Origin: Piezodorus guildinii
Lineage: Eukaryota > Arthropoda > Insecta > Hemiptera > Pentatomidae
Length of the DNA stretch: 64,000 nt
Assembly (NCBI GenBank): GCA_023052935.1
Contig: CM041293.1
Location: 52,874,725-52,938,724 of the forward strand
Direction: 5' to 3'
Both the position numbers and the translations under genes were made by a program. Below the pieces are notes generated by a model. That model was given only the letters and a program-made list of their open reading frames with translations. It had not been told where the DNA came from and did no database searches. Of the stretch, positions 1 through 11,529 are shown piece after piece; within the stretch, counting starts at the first letter, position 1, and each line of letters begins with the position of its first letter.

Positions 1-1755
1 ACGCCTACCAGTCGGATCAGCAAATACCAACTTTCTCGGAATCCGCTCGTCATCGAGCCCAACAACTTTACTCGCCCATTTGAGTCTCCGCGATGCAATC
101 AGCTCAATTACATTCACAGGATGCAAGTTCCGCAATTCCGCGTTATGCAACCTTCTAAACTCCCCAGTGGCCTCATCTCTCTTTGGACCAAATATTTTAC
201 GCAATACCTTATTTTCGAAAACCTTAAGCCGTTGTTCATCCTTCAAAGTAAGCGGCCACGTTTCACATCCGTAAAGAACCGTTGGAAGAATAATAGTTTT
301 ATAAATTCTAATCTTTAAGTTTTTAGATAGAAGCCGCGAACTAAGTAACTTAGCAACTGAATAATAACACGCATTTCCCACCTTTAACCGGGACTTTATT
401 TCTTCCTGGATTTCATTTTTTCTAGTTATGATTGAACCTAAATACTTGAATTTCTCTACGTGTTCAAAAGTATGACCTGATACATCAATATCACCAAGAT
501 CGACACCGTTTCTGCTACTAATCATATACTTCGTCTTATCGGTATTTAATTCGAGTCCTATTTCTTTACCGGTTTTTATTAACACACTTGTATTTAGTTG
601 TATGGTTTCCGTGTCTTCACCTAGCAGTACCAGATCATCGGCATACCCCAAAACCGGAATCTTGTCACCCATATTTAAGCCTTTCTCGGTACACATCACC
701 TTTTCTATGACATATTCTAAAGCTATATTAAATAACACAGGTGAAAGAGAGTCACCCTGTTTCAAACCCGATCGCACCTCAAATCTCTCGGAGTAATTAT
801 GACCGATTCTAACTTTATGAAATGTTTCCGACAAACACATCTCTACTAGGTTTACTAACTTTCTAGGTATTCCCTGTTCAATCATGATGTTATATAGCTT
901 CTGACGGTCTATTGAATCATAAGCCTTTTTAAAATCGATATAAACTTGATGGACTACACCGTTGTATTCCAATTTTTTCTCTAATATTTGACGTAAGGAA
1001 AATATTTGGTCAATAGTCGAGCGATTCCGCCTAAAACCACATTGGTAATCTCCGATAATTTCCTCAGCGTATTCCGTGATTCGACTAGTTAGAATTGACG
1101 AGAATGTTTTATAGCATACTGGGAGAAGGGAGATCCCACGATAGTTGTTACAATCCGACCTCGGTCCTTTTTTGTGAATCGGAATAAGTATTGATTCTTT
1201 CCATTCTTCGGGCATTTTTTCAGTTTCCCAGATCTTTTTAACTAAAAAATGTATTCTGGAAACGCCCGCTTCTCCACACGCCTTGATTAATTCACTCGTG
1301 ATATTATCATTTCCTGCGGCCTTATAACGTTTTAATTTTCCTATCGCCATTTCGACTTCCTCTTTACTCGGTGCGTCTATCCATGGTTCAGCGCTCTGAT
1401 ATTCAGAGAGAGGAGATTGATTATTATTTTCCGTATTTAAGATGCTGTCAAAGTGTTGTTTAAATTTATTTAATATATCAGAAGGATCCGCAATTATATT
1501 GTTATTTGCATCTTTAACCGCATTCAATAGAGGTTCAAATCTTTTACGCGATTTGTTTATACCTTTGTACATCTCTCTTACGTTATTTTCGTTTCTGTGT
1601 TTTTCTATTTCTATTATTTTGCCTTTAAGATACTCTCTTTTCTTATTTTTTAAGAGTTTTGAAGTTTCATTCTTTATTAACCGAAAAAAAGCCACATTAT
1701 TATCGCTTGGATTATTTAAGGAATTCAGTTTAGCGGTTTTTCTTTTTTCGCACAT
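1..1755 (-). CDS. RTE-like LINE reverse transcriptase, 585 open codons running off the left edge
   Basis: From ATG at 1755 down to base 1 the minus strand has no stop. It includes KRYKAAGNDNITSELIK, ESILIPIHKKG, NNYRGISLLPVCYK, VYIDFKKAYDSID (metal-binding D), GLKQGDSLSP, and the catalytic GYADDLVLLG, then the ETWPLTLKDEQRLKVFENK and FGPKRDEATGEFRRLH tail typical of LINEs that pair with craniofacial-development-protein-2-like endonucleases. The reading stops only because the window ends. Upstream of the ATG a TAA interrupts the frame where the shorter copy at 24.5 kb has CAA, and similarity ends near 1768, so the copy is 5' truncated and lacks its endonuclease. RTE clade is inferred from the endonuclease type of the related copy. 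Confidence 0.85.
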   Translation of the reverse strand, partial: MCEKRKTAKLNSLNNPSDNNVAFFRLIKNETSKLLKNKKREYLKGKIIEIEKHRNENNVREMYKGINKSRKRFEPLLNAVKDANNNIIADPSDILNKFKQHFDSILNTENNNQSPLSEYQSAEPWIDAPSKEEVEMAIGKLKRYKAAGNDNITSELIKACGEAGVSRIHFLVKKIWETEKMPEEWKESILIPIHKKGPRSDCNNYRGISLLPVCYKTFSSILTSRITEYAEEIIGDYQCGFRRNRSTIDQIFSLRQILEKKLEYNGVVHQVYIDFKKAYDSIDRQKLYNIMIEQGIPRKLVNLVEMCLSETFHKVRIGHNYSERFEVRSGLKQGDSLSPVLFNIALEYVIEKVMCTEKGLNMGDKIPVLGYADDLVLLGEDTETIQLNTSVLIKTGKEIGLELNTDKTKYMISSRNGVDLGDIDVSGHTFEHVEKFKYLGSIITRKNEIQEEIKSRLKVGNACYYSVAKLLSSRLLSKNLKIRIYKTIILPTVLYGCETWPLTLKDEQRLKVFENKVLRKIFGPKRDEATGEFRRLHNAELRNLHPVNVIELIASRRLKWASKVVGLDDERIPRKLVFADPTGRR

Positions 1756-1768
1756 ATTTTAACAATCC
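1..1768 (-). mobile_element. 5'-truncated RTE-like LINE (copy A)
   Basis: The limits are the window edge and the point near 1768 where identity with the copy at 24.5-26.5 kb stops. It shares long near-identical stretches with that copy and with fragments at 5.7-6.1, 26.8, 29.7-30.3, 54.6 and 59.3 kb. The 3' end lies outside the window. Confidence 0.85.
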
Positions 1769-2879
1769 ATTGCAAAATCATATACAATAAATAATCAAAT
1801 TAAAGAAATTCGATTTCCTCTAGTAACTGGCCTGAATAATGTTGTTTTTTTGATTCCATAATAAAAAATTGAAAACAATGTGTAACCACATCCCACCTCT
1901 AAAGAACTTTAATAAAGTGGGGATAAAGATTCTTTTTACAGAGGCCATTCTTGTCAAAGTAGGGCATACAGGATGTCCTTATAAAAACTTCAGGGGCAGG
2001 TCTGGATTTTATCAAAGGCGGAGTTTTATGGGCTCCTTCCAGAGACTTGTATTAATCTTAAATTGCTTTTTTTTTTCTTCTTTTTTTTAATACAAGTATC
2101 TCAGACCAAAACTACTATTTGGTAAGGTACTGCATATTTAACACTCTATTTAATTTAATTTGCAACCTTATAACTTGTACTACTTTACAGAACACACATT
2201 CTTAAGCAAACTAAATTTCCTACAAATAAAAATATCTATAAGAATGTGTTCCTATATTTTATAGTATCTGTGATGTCTACCTTTAAAAATGTATAATATT
2301 TGAAGAATGCCATTTCGTTTTTCTGTTTTTAATATAGATTACTTGATGCCTTACTGATATGTTTTTTTTAATTCCCAACATCTTTAAATGGTTAGAAAGT
2401 TACACAGCCTATAAATAAGTCATAAAAATTAGATTGGGAAATATTTAAAAATATTCTCGCGCAATATTTATATAGGAATAAGGATAAATAAATTTCATAT
2501 TTTTGAATATTACAACATTACAACTTCAAAATACTGTACAGATTTCTTCTTGACAATTTCCAGTAAAAAAAAAAAATTATATATATAGCTTTGAGCATTT
2601 ATCATACCTAGTTACTCTTCCTCCTTCGTACGGGTGCAATTTAAATGTACTGCCATTTATATTTAAGAAACCACTGTTGGACAGATTTAGAATTTGCGAC
2701 TTTGGGGTCATAAGTTGATTAGTGAAGGATCAATTTTCATAAGTTTATAGGCTTATAACAACTTCCTATTAAATTAAATGTCTTGTGTTCATAAAATGAC
2801 CTTAAGTAATAATAACCTTTATCTGTAAATACAATACATCAACCTTTAGTTAAGGTCTTAAGTTCGATTGGTTTAATTG
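1769..2879. other. AT-rich sequence, nothing recognised
   Basis: There is no long frame, repeat family or splice structure I could match. Short T-runs at 2068-2090 and an A-run near 2567 are the only low-complexity features. Confidence 0.5.
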
Positions 2880-3130
2880 ATTTACTCTTGCAAGCAGACT
2901 AAATAATATAGCTGCCCCATCCGTTTCCATTCTTTCCTATCCAATGTCTAATTCTTTCCTCTTCCAGGTTTGCCCCTCCGCAGCTCTTTCTCACATCCTT
3001 GTCCTAATCTGTCGGTGAACGTCCTCGCTTCTCGTGTACTCTCTTGGGTACCAATCCATAAGCTGTCTGGTCCATGTTATAATATTTCTGTTGATGACAT
3101 GTCCGGTCCAGGATGAAACGCAAAATCGGG
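2880..3130 (-). mobile_element. LINE ORF2 C-terminal remnant
   Basis: In shifting minus-strand frames one reads TGHVINRN, TWTRQLMDWYP, and RKEWKRMGQLY at the end. These are the RWAGHV...W...W.P...DRKEWKR ending of insect LINE ORF2 proteins. Stops and frameshifts are present, so it is old debris. Confidence 0.55.
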
Positions 3131-3484
3131 AACCTAAATTGACCTAGAGTGTATATACTTTTGGTTTTTAGAACAGCTTTTTATGGCATGTATGGCCAAC
3201 TTGTATATTACCATATTATTACCGTATTTAGATATTACCAATTTCGTAGGAGCATTGAGTGATTTAGTACCATCAGGGATGCCAGTATAGGATCGTCCTT
3301 TGATGTCAGCATTGCAGTATCGTCCAAATAGATTATTTTAACTTTTTTTTAAATTTATTTATTGAGATATATTACAATTTGTTACAAAATGAACAATAGT
3401 AATATTGATATGAGACCACATTCATACAATATATACAGAAAATAATAATAATAGTCAAATTAGATAAAATAGAAAATAAATAAA

Positions 3485-3532
<48 letters not shown>

Positions 3533-4384
3533 ATATATACAATAAAATAATAATAAATAAAAAATCAAAACAACAACCTATAATAAGATAAATCAAAAGT
3601 TGGCCATGCAAAAAGTTATAAATGAACCAAAATAATGAAAGTATAAGAAAAATAGGTGTTTTTATATAAAATATTAGCAACTCATGGTTACAATGCGGTA
3701 ATGAAACAACCTGCGGTAATGAAAACTGTCAGAGCCCTTCTCCTAACGAACAAACGGTCTTTGTCAACACCGTTATGTCTCTCCTTGATTGCTTTTATAG
3801 AGGATAGGTATTATAGTCACCCGTTACAATAGTTAATGGATGAAGGTGCAAATTGTTAAGTTCGTAACGGGTACAGGATAATAGCTCATAATTGATATTT
3901 GTGTCTCCGTCGTAACGCTTAAATGGAAATGACTTTTCAATTACTATCATAAATGCAAATTAGTATGTACGGCGTCGTTTAGTTTAAAATTTAGTAAAAA
4001 TGCTACTCACTAAAAATGTCACAAGAGCTTTATCCATGGATCCACACACGCTCCACGGATCTACAATCACTCAAAATTGTTTTTATACAGTATGCTATTA
4101 ATTTTCAGAGCTATTTATTTTCAACTTAAGAATTTCCTAATGTAAAAAGTATGAATACTAATATTAGATAAAAAAATATATTGATCTATTTTCATTTCAA
4201 AAGAGGCGGAATGTCATTTGTCAGTGATAGGTCAAAAAAGTTTCCATATACTTCCAATATCAATTATATTTGTTGTACCATGGCCGTCTTTCCAGTGCTA
4301 TATCTTTAAATCTTATCTCTGTACTCAACTCATAGTTCAGTATTAGCTTTACTTGTGTCTGGGATACTGTTTTCTTTTCAATAT
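3131..4384. other. AT-rich sequence with a TA microsatellite
   Basis: Apart from the (TA)n tract at 3487-3540 no coding or repeat family is recognised here. Confidence 0.5.
3487..3540. repeat. (TA)n microsatellite
   Basis: Alternating TA over about 54 bp with one phase break (TTA) near 3521. Confidence 0.95.
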
Positions 4385-4855
4385 GCGCGTTTCTAAGGAT
4401 TTAAAAGAGCTTATGGTTCGTTACCAAATGCAGTGCTTATTTCTAAGAAAACGTGCCATCTAATGAATAATTCCCATGCTACTGTACAATATGTACTAAA
4501 AAGACGTGGGGGATTAAAATCTCTAGAGGATGGACCACATGCTGGAAGACCTAGGAAAATGGAGATCACCACAGGCAAGCCATTTCTGCTGAAGTCCATG
4601 CAAATCGTCACGCCACCTCAATGACCATCAGGATAAATAGGGACTCTCTGATTCAAGTCCACTCTGAAATATTCTATTAAGAGAAGAATACAGTGGTCGA
4701 GTCGCTAGAATAAATCCCTTCATCAGTAAGATAACCCGAAAGAAGCGACTGAAATTCGACCGGGAGTTAGTAAATTAACCCAACATTTTCCGGGAAAGGG
4801 TCATATTCTCTGACGAATCCAAATTTAATATTTTTGGGCTAGATGGAAGGTGATA
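4385..4855 (+). mobile_element. Degenerate Tc1-type transposase remnant
   Basis: Plus-strand pieces include LEDGPHAGRPRKME (linker with GRPRK), VHSE, and near 4790-4850 a stretch reading FFREKVIFSDESKFNIFG, the first catalytic-aspartate block (SDESKF) of Tc1 elements. Stops and frameshifts break the frame repeatedly. The C-terminal half is absent. Confidence 0.65.
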
Positions 4856-5394
4856 AGTGACAAATTTCTCTAATTTTTCAATTTCTTATATTTTCATTTA
4901 TCCAATCATATGGGAACTTTTTTGAACGAATGTATTTGGTAGAAACGTTTTTCTATTGGTTAGTGTCCTCGAATGGTATGGTACTGTGTGGGAAATAAAG
5001 AGAACTGTGTGTTTTGTTGCGAAAAGAATCGAGTCTCGACAAGCCTAATGAACTACAATATAAATATTACTTAGTTCACACAAAACTTCATCGTTGTGAA
5101 TATCTTCATATTTAATAATTTTTTTTTTCTTTTTCAGTTGAATTTTACTAGAACATCTCTACAATAAAGGTATGTAAATTTTATTTTTTATTATATTAAC
5201 CATGTTAGTTTATATATAATTTAAATTAAACGTCTTGAGTGTAAATAATGTTTTGTGTAAATAAGTTACTTGTTTTTTTTTCAATATTTCAATTTAATCC
5301 TCTCTCTGTTTATGTTTGCTTGTTCAAAATGGAATGGAAAAAGTACACTGTCGTCATTTTCAAAAGGTACTATATCCACATTAGACAATTATAT

Positions 5395-5600
5395 AGGAAA
5401 CACAAAAACCTGTCATTTATTTATTACTGGAACATTTTAATCGATTTTTAAATTAAATTATAAAGCTGATTTTTTACTGTGTTAACAACTTATTTATTCA
5501 AATTATTGCACTTTTTCCAAGATGTTTTAACAATATAATATGGTTATAATAATTTTGGGGGTGAAATGGATAAAGTACTTTTTGGAAAGAACTAGAAGGT
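5395..5600. repeat. Dispersed direct repeat, copy 1
   Basis: Similar in order to 6935-7130: shared blocks include CTGTCATTTATTTATTA, GATTTTTTACTGTGTTA and a TATAGTACTT block. A further block (TTTCAATATTTCAATTTAAT near 5280) recurs near 22135. No coding sequence. Confidence 0.6.
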
Positions 5601-5689
5601 ATATAGTACTTTTTGGAAGAATATAACACGTGATAAATTAGTAACAGTGACAATAATCTTCCTCATACAACGTTACTGATAACCAACGG

Positions 5690-6065
5690 CTTTTATAATA
5701 ATAGGCTTACCGAATCCTAAAGTTTTATGCGGTTACCACCAAATACTACCTACTCAGATTCCTCCAATGATGACGGTTCAAACCCAAGTCCCCGAGATCA
5801 AAATCAACACAATCCTCCCGTCGACGCTTCGACCTACCAGTCGGATCAACGATTACCAACTTTTTCGGAATTCGTTCTTCACTGAGCCCAAAAACTTTGC
5901 AAGCCCATTTGAGTCGCCGCGATGCTATCAACTCAATTATACTCACATAGTGCAAGCTTCGCCATTCCGTGTTGTGCAACCTTCTGAATTCCCCAGTGGC
6001 CTCATCTCTCTTTGAACCAATTTTTTTACGCAGTACCGTATTTTCGAAAACCTTAATGCGCCGTT
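5690..6065 (-). mobile_element. RTE-like LINE 3' end (copy D)
   Basis: On the minus strand it gives LRVFENTVLRKKIG, RDEATGEF, ELIASRRLKWACKVFGLSEE and KLVIVDPTGR, and ends in GGTAAGCCTATTATTATTA. This is the shared 3' end of the family with a short (TTA)n tail. It is 5' truncated near 6065 and frameshifted. Confidence 0.8.
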
Positions 6066-6934
6066 CATAAATGCATAAGTTTGAGAATTACTGCACGCGT
6101 TTTGGATTTAATAAAAATTGACGGTGCCAAACTTGACTGATCACCGTTCCTGAAACGAGAATTAAAGTACATTTAAATTTATTCGAAGTTCTTTAAATTT
6201 TTAGTTTTATTTCTATTATTTTTTTTTATACCCAAATCCGATAGTCGAATTTCTTTGACTCTTTTCGCAAGTACTGCTTATTAATTAAAATAGACTTATG
6301 GTAAGACGAGATTCCTTGAAATGAAAGAAATACTCTTCTACTTAAGTTTCGTCGAGAGATGATTTATTTATGAAATATGAAGTCCGTTCTATTTTTTCGA
6401 CAAACTTAATGTACTCTGAGATAAAAATATAATTATGCGTTCCTGTCGAAAAGTCATGTAATTTCGTCAAAGTTCTTCTTCATTTTCAATATTTTCGGCA
6501 CTAGACGACCCTTCTCGAAGATATTATTCATTCAAAAGATAAAAAAATAAGATGGAAACTATAAAGAAACAATTCCCTTTTAAAATAATGGAGGGAGGGG
6601 AGGAGGGGATGGCCGGAGAAGAACCAATATTGAGATAAAAAGATTGAAGCTAGCTAAAGCCCCCTGTAGATAAACAAACCTTTTTCAGCCCCTCCAACGT
6701 CGCGTTTCTATTCTTCCAATATCCAAGGGTCTCCTTCTGATCTCCTCGCTACACTTCTTTTATTTGGACTTAAGTTAGACATTCCAAGGCGACACCTGAT
6801 GCGTTGAAAATATTAAAAATCTGGTGCCCACATCATACAACATTCGTTATAAAAATGTTCAAAATCGTTACATTTTAGAATAGGCAATAATTGAGAGGTT
6901 GACTTGCAAAACGGACTATATCTCCTTCAGAAAA
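6066..6934. other. Unassigned AT-rich sequence with a G-rich patch
   Basis: No recognisable element. A purine-rich patch (GGAGGGAGGGGAGGAGGGG) lies at 6588-6607. Confidence 0.5.
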
Positions 6935-7130
6935 CGTGTAAATCTGTCATTTATTTATTATTGGACCAATTTAATTGTTTATTTTTTTATTAAAATCTAA
7001 ACTTGATTTTTTACTGTGTTATATACCAAATTATGTTTCCAAATCAATGCGCTTTTACCATCAATTTTTAAAATACAATATGGATATACTTATTGGTATA
7101 AAACGTGGATATAGTACTTAGTTGAAAGAA
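6935..7130. repeat. Dispersed direct repeat, copy 2
   Basis: Second copy of the sequence at 5395-5600, diverged, in the same orientation. Confidence 0.55.
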
Positions 7131-7339
7131 TTAAAATAGATATATTTTTTTTTCCTTACATAAAATTTTGACAACCTAATCATTGAAAAATTGGAGACTA
7201 TAAAAAAGACTACTCTAAAACGTTATAGACATAAACGTACAAAACACACCTTACTTGTGGAATGTTAAAATGTATTAGTTTAGTATAAACAAAAGAAACC
7301 AATAGTTTAATTTTATGTTATCTGCCTTATTTACATTAA

Positions 7340-7483
7340 GGGTACTCACTACGTTTGCTATAGCATGCTATTTGTGCTATTGTGCTAAATCCATCAATTT
7401 TATACAGGAAATAACTGTAGAAACTCGACGGGTTTAGCAAAATAACACAAATAGCATGCTATAGCAAACGTGGTGAGTACCCC
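7340..7483. mobile_element. 144-bp foldback MITE
   Basis: The first ~48 bp (GGGTACTCACTACGTTTGCT then ATAGCATGCTATTTGTG) are repeated inverted at the end, leaving only about 45 bp between arms. There is no coding sequence. A target duplication is not obvious. Confidence 0.8.
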
Positions 7484-7702
7484 TATTATGTTAATCAGTA
7501 ATTTCTTTTGTTTTGTTTTGTACTTTGAATCTTTTTATTGTTTAGGTTTTTTAGATTTTTCCTACTGTTTTAAAAGTAACTCAGGCTACAATAACCATCA
7601 TCCCCTACGGTAAATATCTCGAAAGTGTAACATTTAATTGGTGTGATACCACGACATGTTTAAATCTAAGGCTTGTGGCCACATGTAAAAGTATTGAAAA
7701 AA

Positions 7703-8601
7703 ATCTGATGCGAGCAACACACGACTTTCACTTCGATTATAGAATTTTCAAATACAATCAAAGATAAAAATTAGTGAAACTAATAAAGAATTAATTAAAT
7801 TGAATCTCAATAGAAATATTTATTTGATTAAAAAATCTATTATATTTCTGTTATATATATTTATTATATATCTGAAATAATAATCAGTTAGTTTTATTGG
7901 CTTTTCGTCACTTTAACTTTTACAAGTGTGTGTATAAGATAATAATTTTTCTAACATCTTTAGCTTTCCAACGGTATATTACACCTCTATATTACTGTTC
8001 TTATGTTCAAAAACGAAACATTGCATTATTATTTTTTTTTTTCAGTTTTCTCCTTTAGTTAGAAACCGAATTTGTTCAACTTATATATTTACCTGTTTTT
8101 CATCGTTGATAACAAGATTATATTGTTATTTTGTTAGAATCTAAAAAATTCAAGGTACTTTAGGGGAAAGAAATTTAAAATAACGGCCTTTAAGCCCTGT
8201 CAGACCATTTCAATCAGAATGAAACCTACATCATATTAAAGCCCATCATATTTTACAGCTATATAGAGTTTAATCAAAATCCTCAAAGCCGTTTATGAGA
8301 AAATTATTAAAGGTGCAAAATGCATTGTATAAAGTACATCTTCCGGTAGGCTGATATTGATGAAAAAGTTTTTGTAACATCTTGACCGTATAAGTTGCCT
8401 TAAATATGAAATTTCAGTTTCACAGGACTTTTCGTTTTCGCCCAGGAGCTACCACACAAAACACACACACACACACAACAACACACCCTTTTTGCGATAC
8501 TTGGTCTGTATTTCCGTTGAAAACTGGAATTTGAAAATTTTCACGTTCACAATACTTTCCCTTACTATATATTTCATATATAGGTAAATGAAAGTAAAAA
8601 T
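7703..8601 (+). mobile_element. HINE-like 0.9-kb repeat, near full-length copy
   Basis: It starts AATCTGATGCGAGCAACACA and ends with a TATATA-hairpin followed by GGTAAATGAAAGT. A microsatellite (AC)n lies at 8455-8487. The 13-bp subterminal motif ACTTTCACTTACC of the family is inverted between the two ends. No transposase. At least a dozen more copies or fragments in both orientations lie in this window. Confidence 0.7.
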
Positions 8602-8779
8602 AAATATATTAAAAAAAAAAAAAAAAAGAAAGAGAAATAGTACTTTTTGAAAATCATTGAAAGGATATAGTACCTTTTGAAAAAAATATAACGCGCTATA
8701 AGTTTGTAACAGTGACAATTACCTTTCTCATACAACATTACTGATAACTAACGTCTGTATAATGTTAATTACTAACATA

Positions 8780-8950
8780 AGTATACGTATACATAAGTTG
8801 AACAAATTCGGTTTCTAACTAAAGGAGAAATCTGCAAAAAAATTTAATGCAATTTTTCGTTTTCGAACATAAGAACAGTAATATAGATGTGTAATATATC
8901 GTTGGAAAGCTAAAGATTTTAGAAAAAATATGTTCATTTCTTAATTTTCC
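8780..8950 (-). mobile_element. HINE-like repeat fragment
   Basis: Middle block of the family (AAATTCGGTTTCTAACTAAA then the block around CGTTGGAAAGCTAAAGATTT) in minus orientation. Confidence 0.65.
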
Positions 8951-9119
8951 CTCTAAGAAATATCTTTCAATGTTGGTTAACCACATTTGATTATGTATTC
9001 TTGATAAAGAAAGCGAAAGTTCAAAGAACCTCATATTTATTTATGGCAGTATAATAAAAAGGTATCTAATTATGAAGTTTGTTTTGAACTACTATTTAAT
9101 ATCTTTGTGAATTTAGCAA

Positions 9120-9398
9120 GTGTTTATTTGTCTATTCATTTAACGTCACTTTATGATGCTGTGGTTAATCAGACGATGCTACAGGTGGAGTCCTAAATTT
9201 TGCCTATCCAGGTTTTATCAGGTTTGGATCTTTAACGAGACCTGACATCCAACAAGCTGGGGCCACCGTTTTACGTCACCTCCGAAGGACGGCATAAGTA
9301 AGGATGTTTAACTCCTATTAAAAAATCCTAGGGTCACCTGCAGGTTTGAACTCTCGACCTTTGGTATAGAAAGCTGTTCAATAGGTAGCCCCATTTAG
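9120..9398 (-). mobile_element. SINE family 1 copy
   Basis: Same 290-bp family as 39438-39723, in minus orientation: tail TTTGTCTATTCATTTAACGTC at left, tRNA-like head at right with a decayed B box (GAGTTCAAACCTGC). See the 39.4-kb entry for structure. Confidence 0.75.
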
Positions 9399-9794
9399 CA
9401 AATGTATATTAACTACGTGTAAACGATATTTAACTATAGTATACACTAGAATCGAATAACCATTTGGAATAAAAAAATATTCTGAACATAACAGATCTGA
9501 ATTTTTCGAGTATGTGATAGAACTGATATAAAGTAAAAGAGATTTATCTGTTGAATATAAAGAGAGATAGCCGTGTCATATATTGATGTACCCAATGACG
9601 TGGTTCTGAGATGGTCCAGTTCACACCTTTACACACTCCAGTTGTTCATTTGTCCGGGCCCTTCAGTGTTTCAGGGCATGTTTGAGGGAGCACTGCTGTC
9701 AGAATATCGATAAGTACTTGATCGTCTGGACATTGACAATTATAAAGTAGTCCTGTTCTGCAAAACGAAAACGCTTTAATAATAATCAACTTTT

Positions 9795-10195
9795 TTTTAT
9801 CTTTCTCTGTTTAATTTCACTTGCACTTACTTATATATGAAATATATAGTAAAGGAAAGTATATTGCGATAATAATAACCAAGTCCCGGAAATAGGACTG
9901 TGTGCGTATGTTAGTCTATCACGAAGTGAAAAGTCTTACAAAACTGAAATTTCATGTTCAAGACAACTGTACGTCCGAGATGTATAACTTTTTCATCAAA
10001 ATCGGCCGACTGGAAGTGCCATTATACCATGCATTTTACATATTTTTTACGATTTTCTCAATAACGCTCTAACGAGTTTAATACTTCGCTATATAGATGT
10101 AAAATTTGATGAGATTTAATATCATGTAGGTTTAATTCTGATTTAAATAGTCTAACATGGCGTAAATGCGGATATTTTAAATTTCTTCCTCTAAT
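9795..10195 (-). mobile_element. HINE-like repeat, 3' half
   Basis: Minus-orientation copy from the TTTCACTTGCACTTACTTAT end through the AAATCGTAAAAAATATGTAAAA block. It stops near 10195, where a LINE fragment begins. Confidence 0.65.
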
Positions 10196-10199
10196 GTAC

Positions 10200-10575
10200 C
10201 TTCCTTTGGCCTCAGAAAGCACCTGAGAAATTCCTACCTCACCCGCCGAACGAAGTGCCTTTTGTACAAGACCCTTATTAGGCTCGTCTTATTAGGATCT
10301 GACACATGGACTCTCACTTGTAAAGAAGAGAAGGAAATCCTCATATTTTAAACGGATGATCTTAAGAAAGATATTTGGGCCAGTAAAGATCGGGGAAAGC
10401 AGGAGGCGGAGGACAAATTTAGAAATCTACCAGATCTATGGAGAAGCTGATGTGATGAGAACGACCAACTAAGGAAGGCTGCGCCAGGTTATAAGGGTGC
10501 CAAATGATGTAGTTCCCAAAAAAACCGCTGGATGGGAGGCTCCGCCGGACAAGGGGAAGAGGAAGATCTCGGCTT
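10200..10575 (+). mobile_element. LINE ORF2 C-terminal remnant, different family
   Basis: Shifting plus-strand frames contain LLYKTLIRLVLLGSDTWTLT, ILRKIFGPVKIGESRRRRTN, and RLRQVIRVPNDVVPKKTAGW. This is the Y-K-T-L-I-R-P-V-L-xYGSETW and RKIFGP ending of LINE ORF2. It is degenerate and lies between two copies of the HINE-like repeat. Confidence 0.6.
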
Positions 10576-10612
10576 AGAATTTAACTTTAACCAACTAAAG
10601 GAGAAAAGAACA

Positions 10613-11524
10613 AAAATATTGTTATTTTACTTTCACTTACCCATATATGGAATATATAGTGAGGAAAAGTATTGCGATCGTGAAAATTTTCGAATTCCAT
10701 TCCGAATTGTTCAACGGAAATGCACGTTTTAGGGTCCCTTGAGTCCAAATGACCAAGTCCCATAAAAAAGTCTGTGTGTGTGTTGTGTGTTTGTGTGTGT
10801 GGTAAGTCTAGCGTAAAAACGATAAGTCATACGAAGCTGAAATTTCATATTTAAGACAACTATACCCCTGAGATATTACAGCAAATTTTTTTATAAAAAT
10901 CAGCTGATCGAAAGATCTACTTTAAACCATGCATTTTGCTACTTTTTTATGATTTTCTCAAAAACAGCTCTAAAGATTTTGATTAAACTCGCTATGTTGA
11001 TGTAAAATTGGATTAGCTTTAATATCATCTAGTTTTAATTCTGATTGAAATAGTCAGAGAGGACATAAATGCTGATATTCAAATTTCTTTTATCAAGGTA
11101 TCTTTAATTTTGTAGGTTTTAAATAATAGACCATATCATCTGATTAGCATTGCTAAAAAAACGCTAAATATACAAGTTGAAAGAATTTGAAGACCTACCA
11201 AAGGATAAAATTGATAATAAGAACAGTAATATAGAAGTATAGTATACCGTTAGAAAGAGAAAGATTTTGGAGAAAAATATTATCTCATACACAAAGTTGT
11301 AAAAGATTATATAAAATGAGAAATGGGGATTAAACTTATTACTGATTAACAATTTAATATAGTTATATTATTTAATCTAAATCATATGTTTCTAACGAAA
11401 ATGAATACTCGTTTTATTAAAATCAACTTAAAATATTTCTTAAATTGAAGTATATTTAATAGGTTTTAAATTGATTTTAACAGTCGAGGTATGTGAAAGT
11501 GTTGTGTTGCCCGAACCAGATTTT
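10613..11524 (-). mobile_element. HINE-like repeat, near full-length copy
   Basis: On the plus strand it opens TTATTTTACTTTCACTTACC and closes GGTATGTGAAAGTGTTGTG then CCAGATTTTT, so both subterminal inverted motifs are present. A TG microsatellite lies at 10772-10802. Length is about 0.9 kb, as for the copy at 7.7 kb. Confidence 0.72.
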
Positions 11525-11529
11525 TAAGA

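Noticed and set aside
2900..3100. Possible host exon because of higher GC
   Set aside because: The translated pieces match LINE ORF2 C-terminal motifs and are broken by stops.
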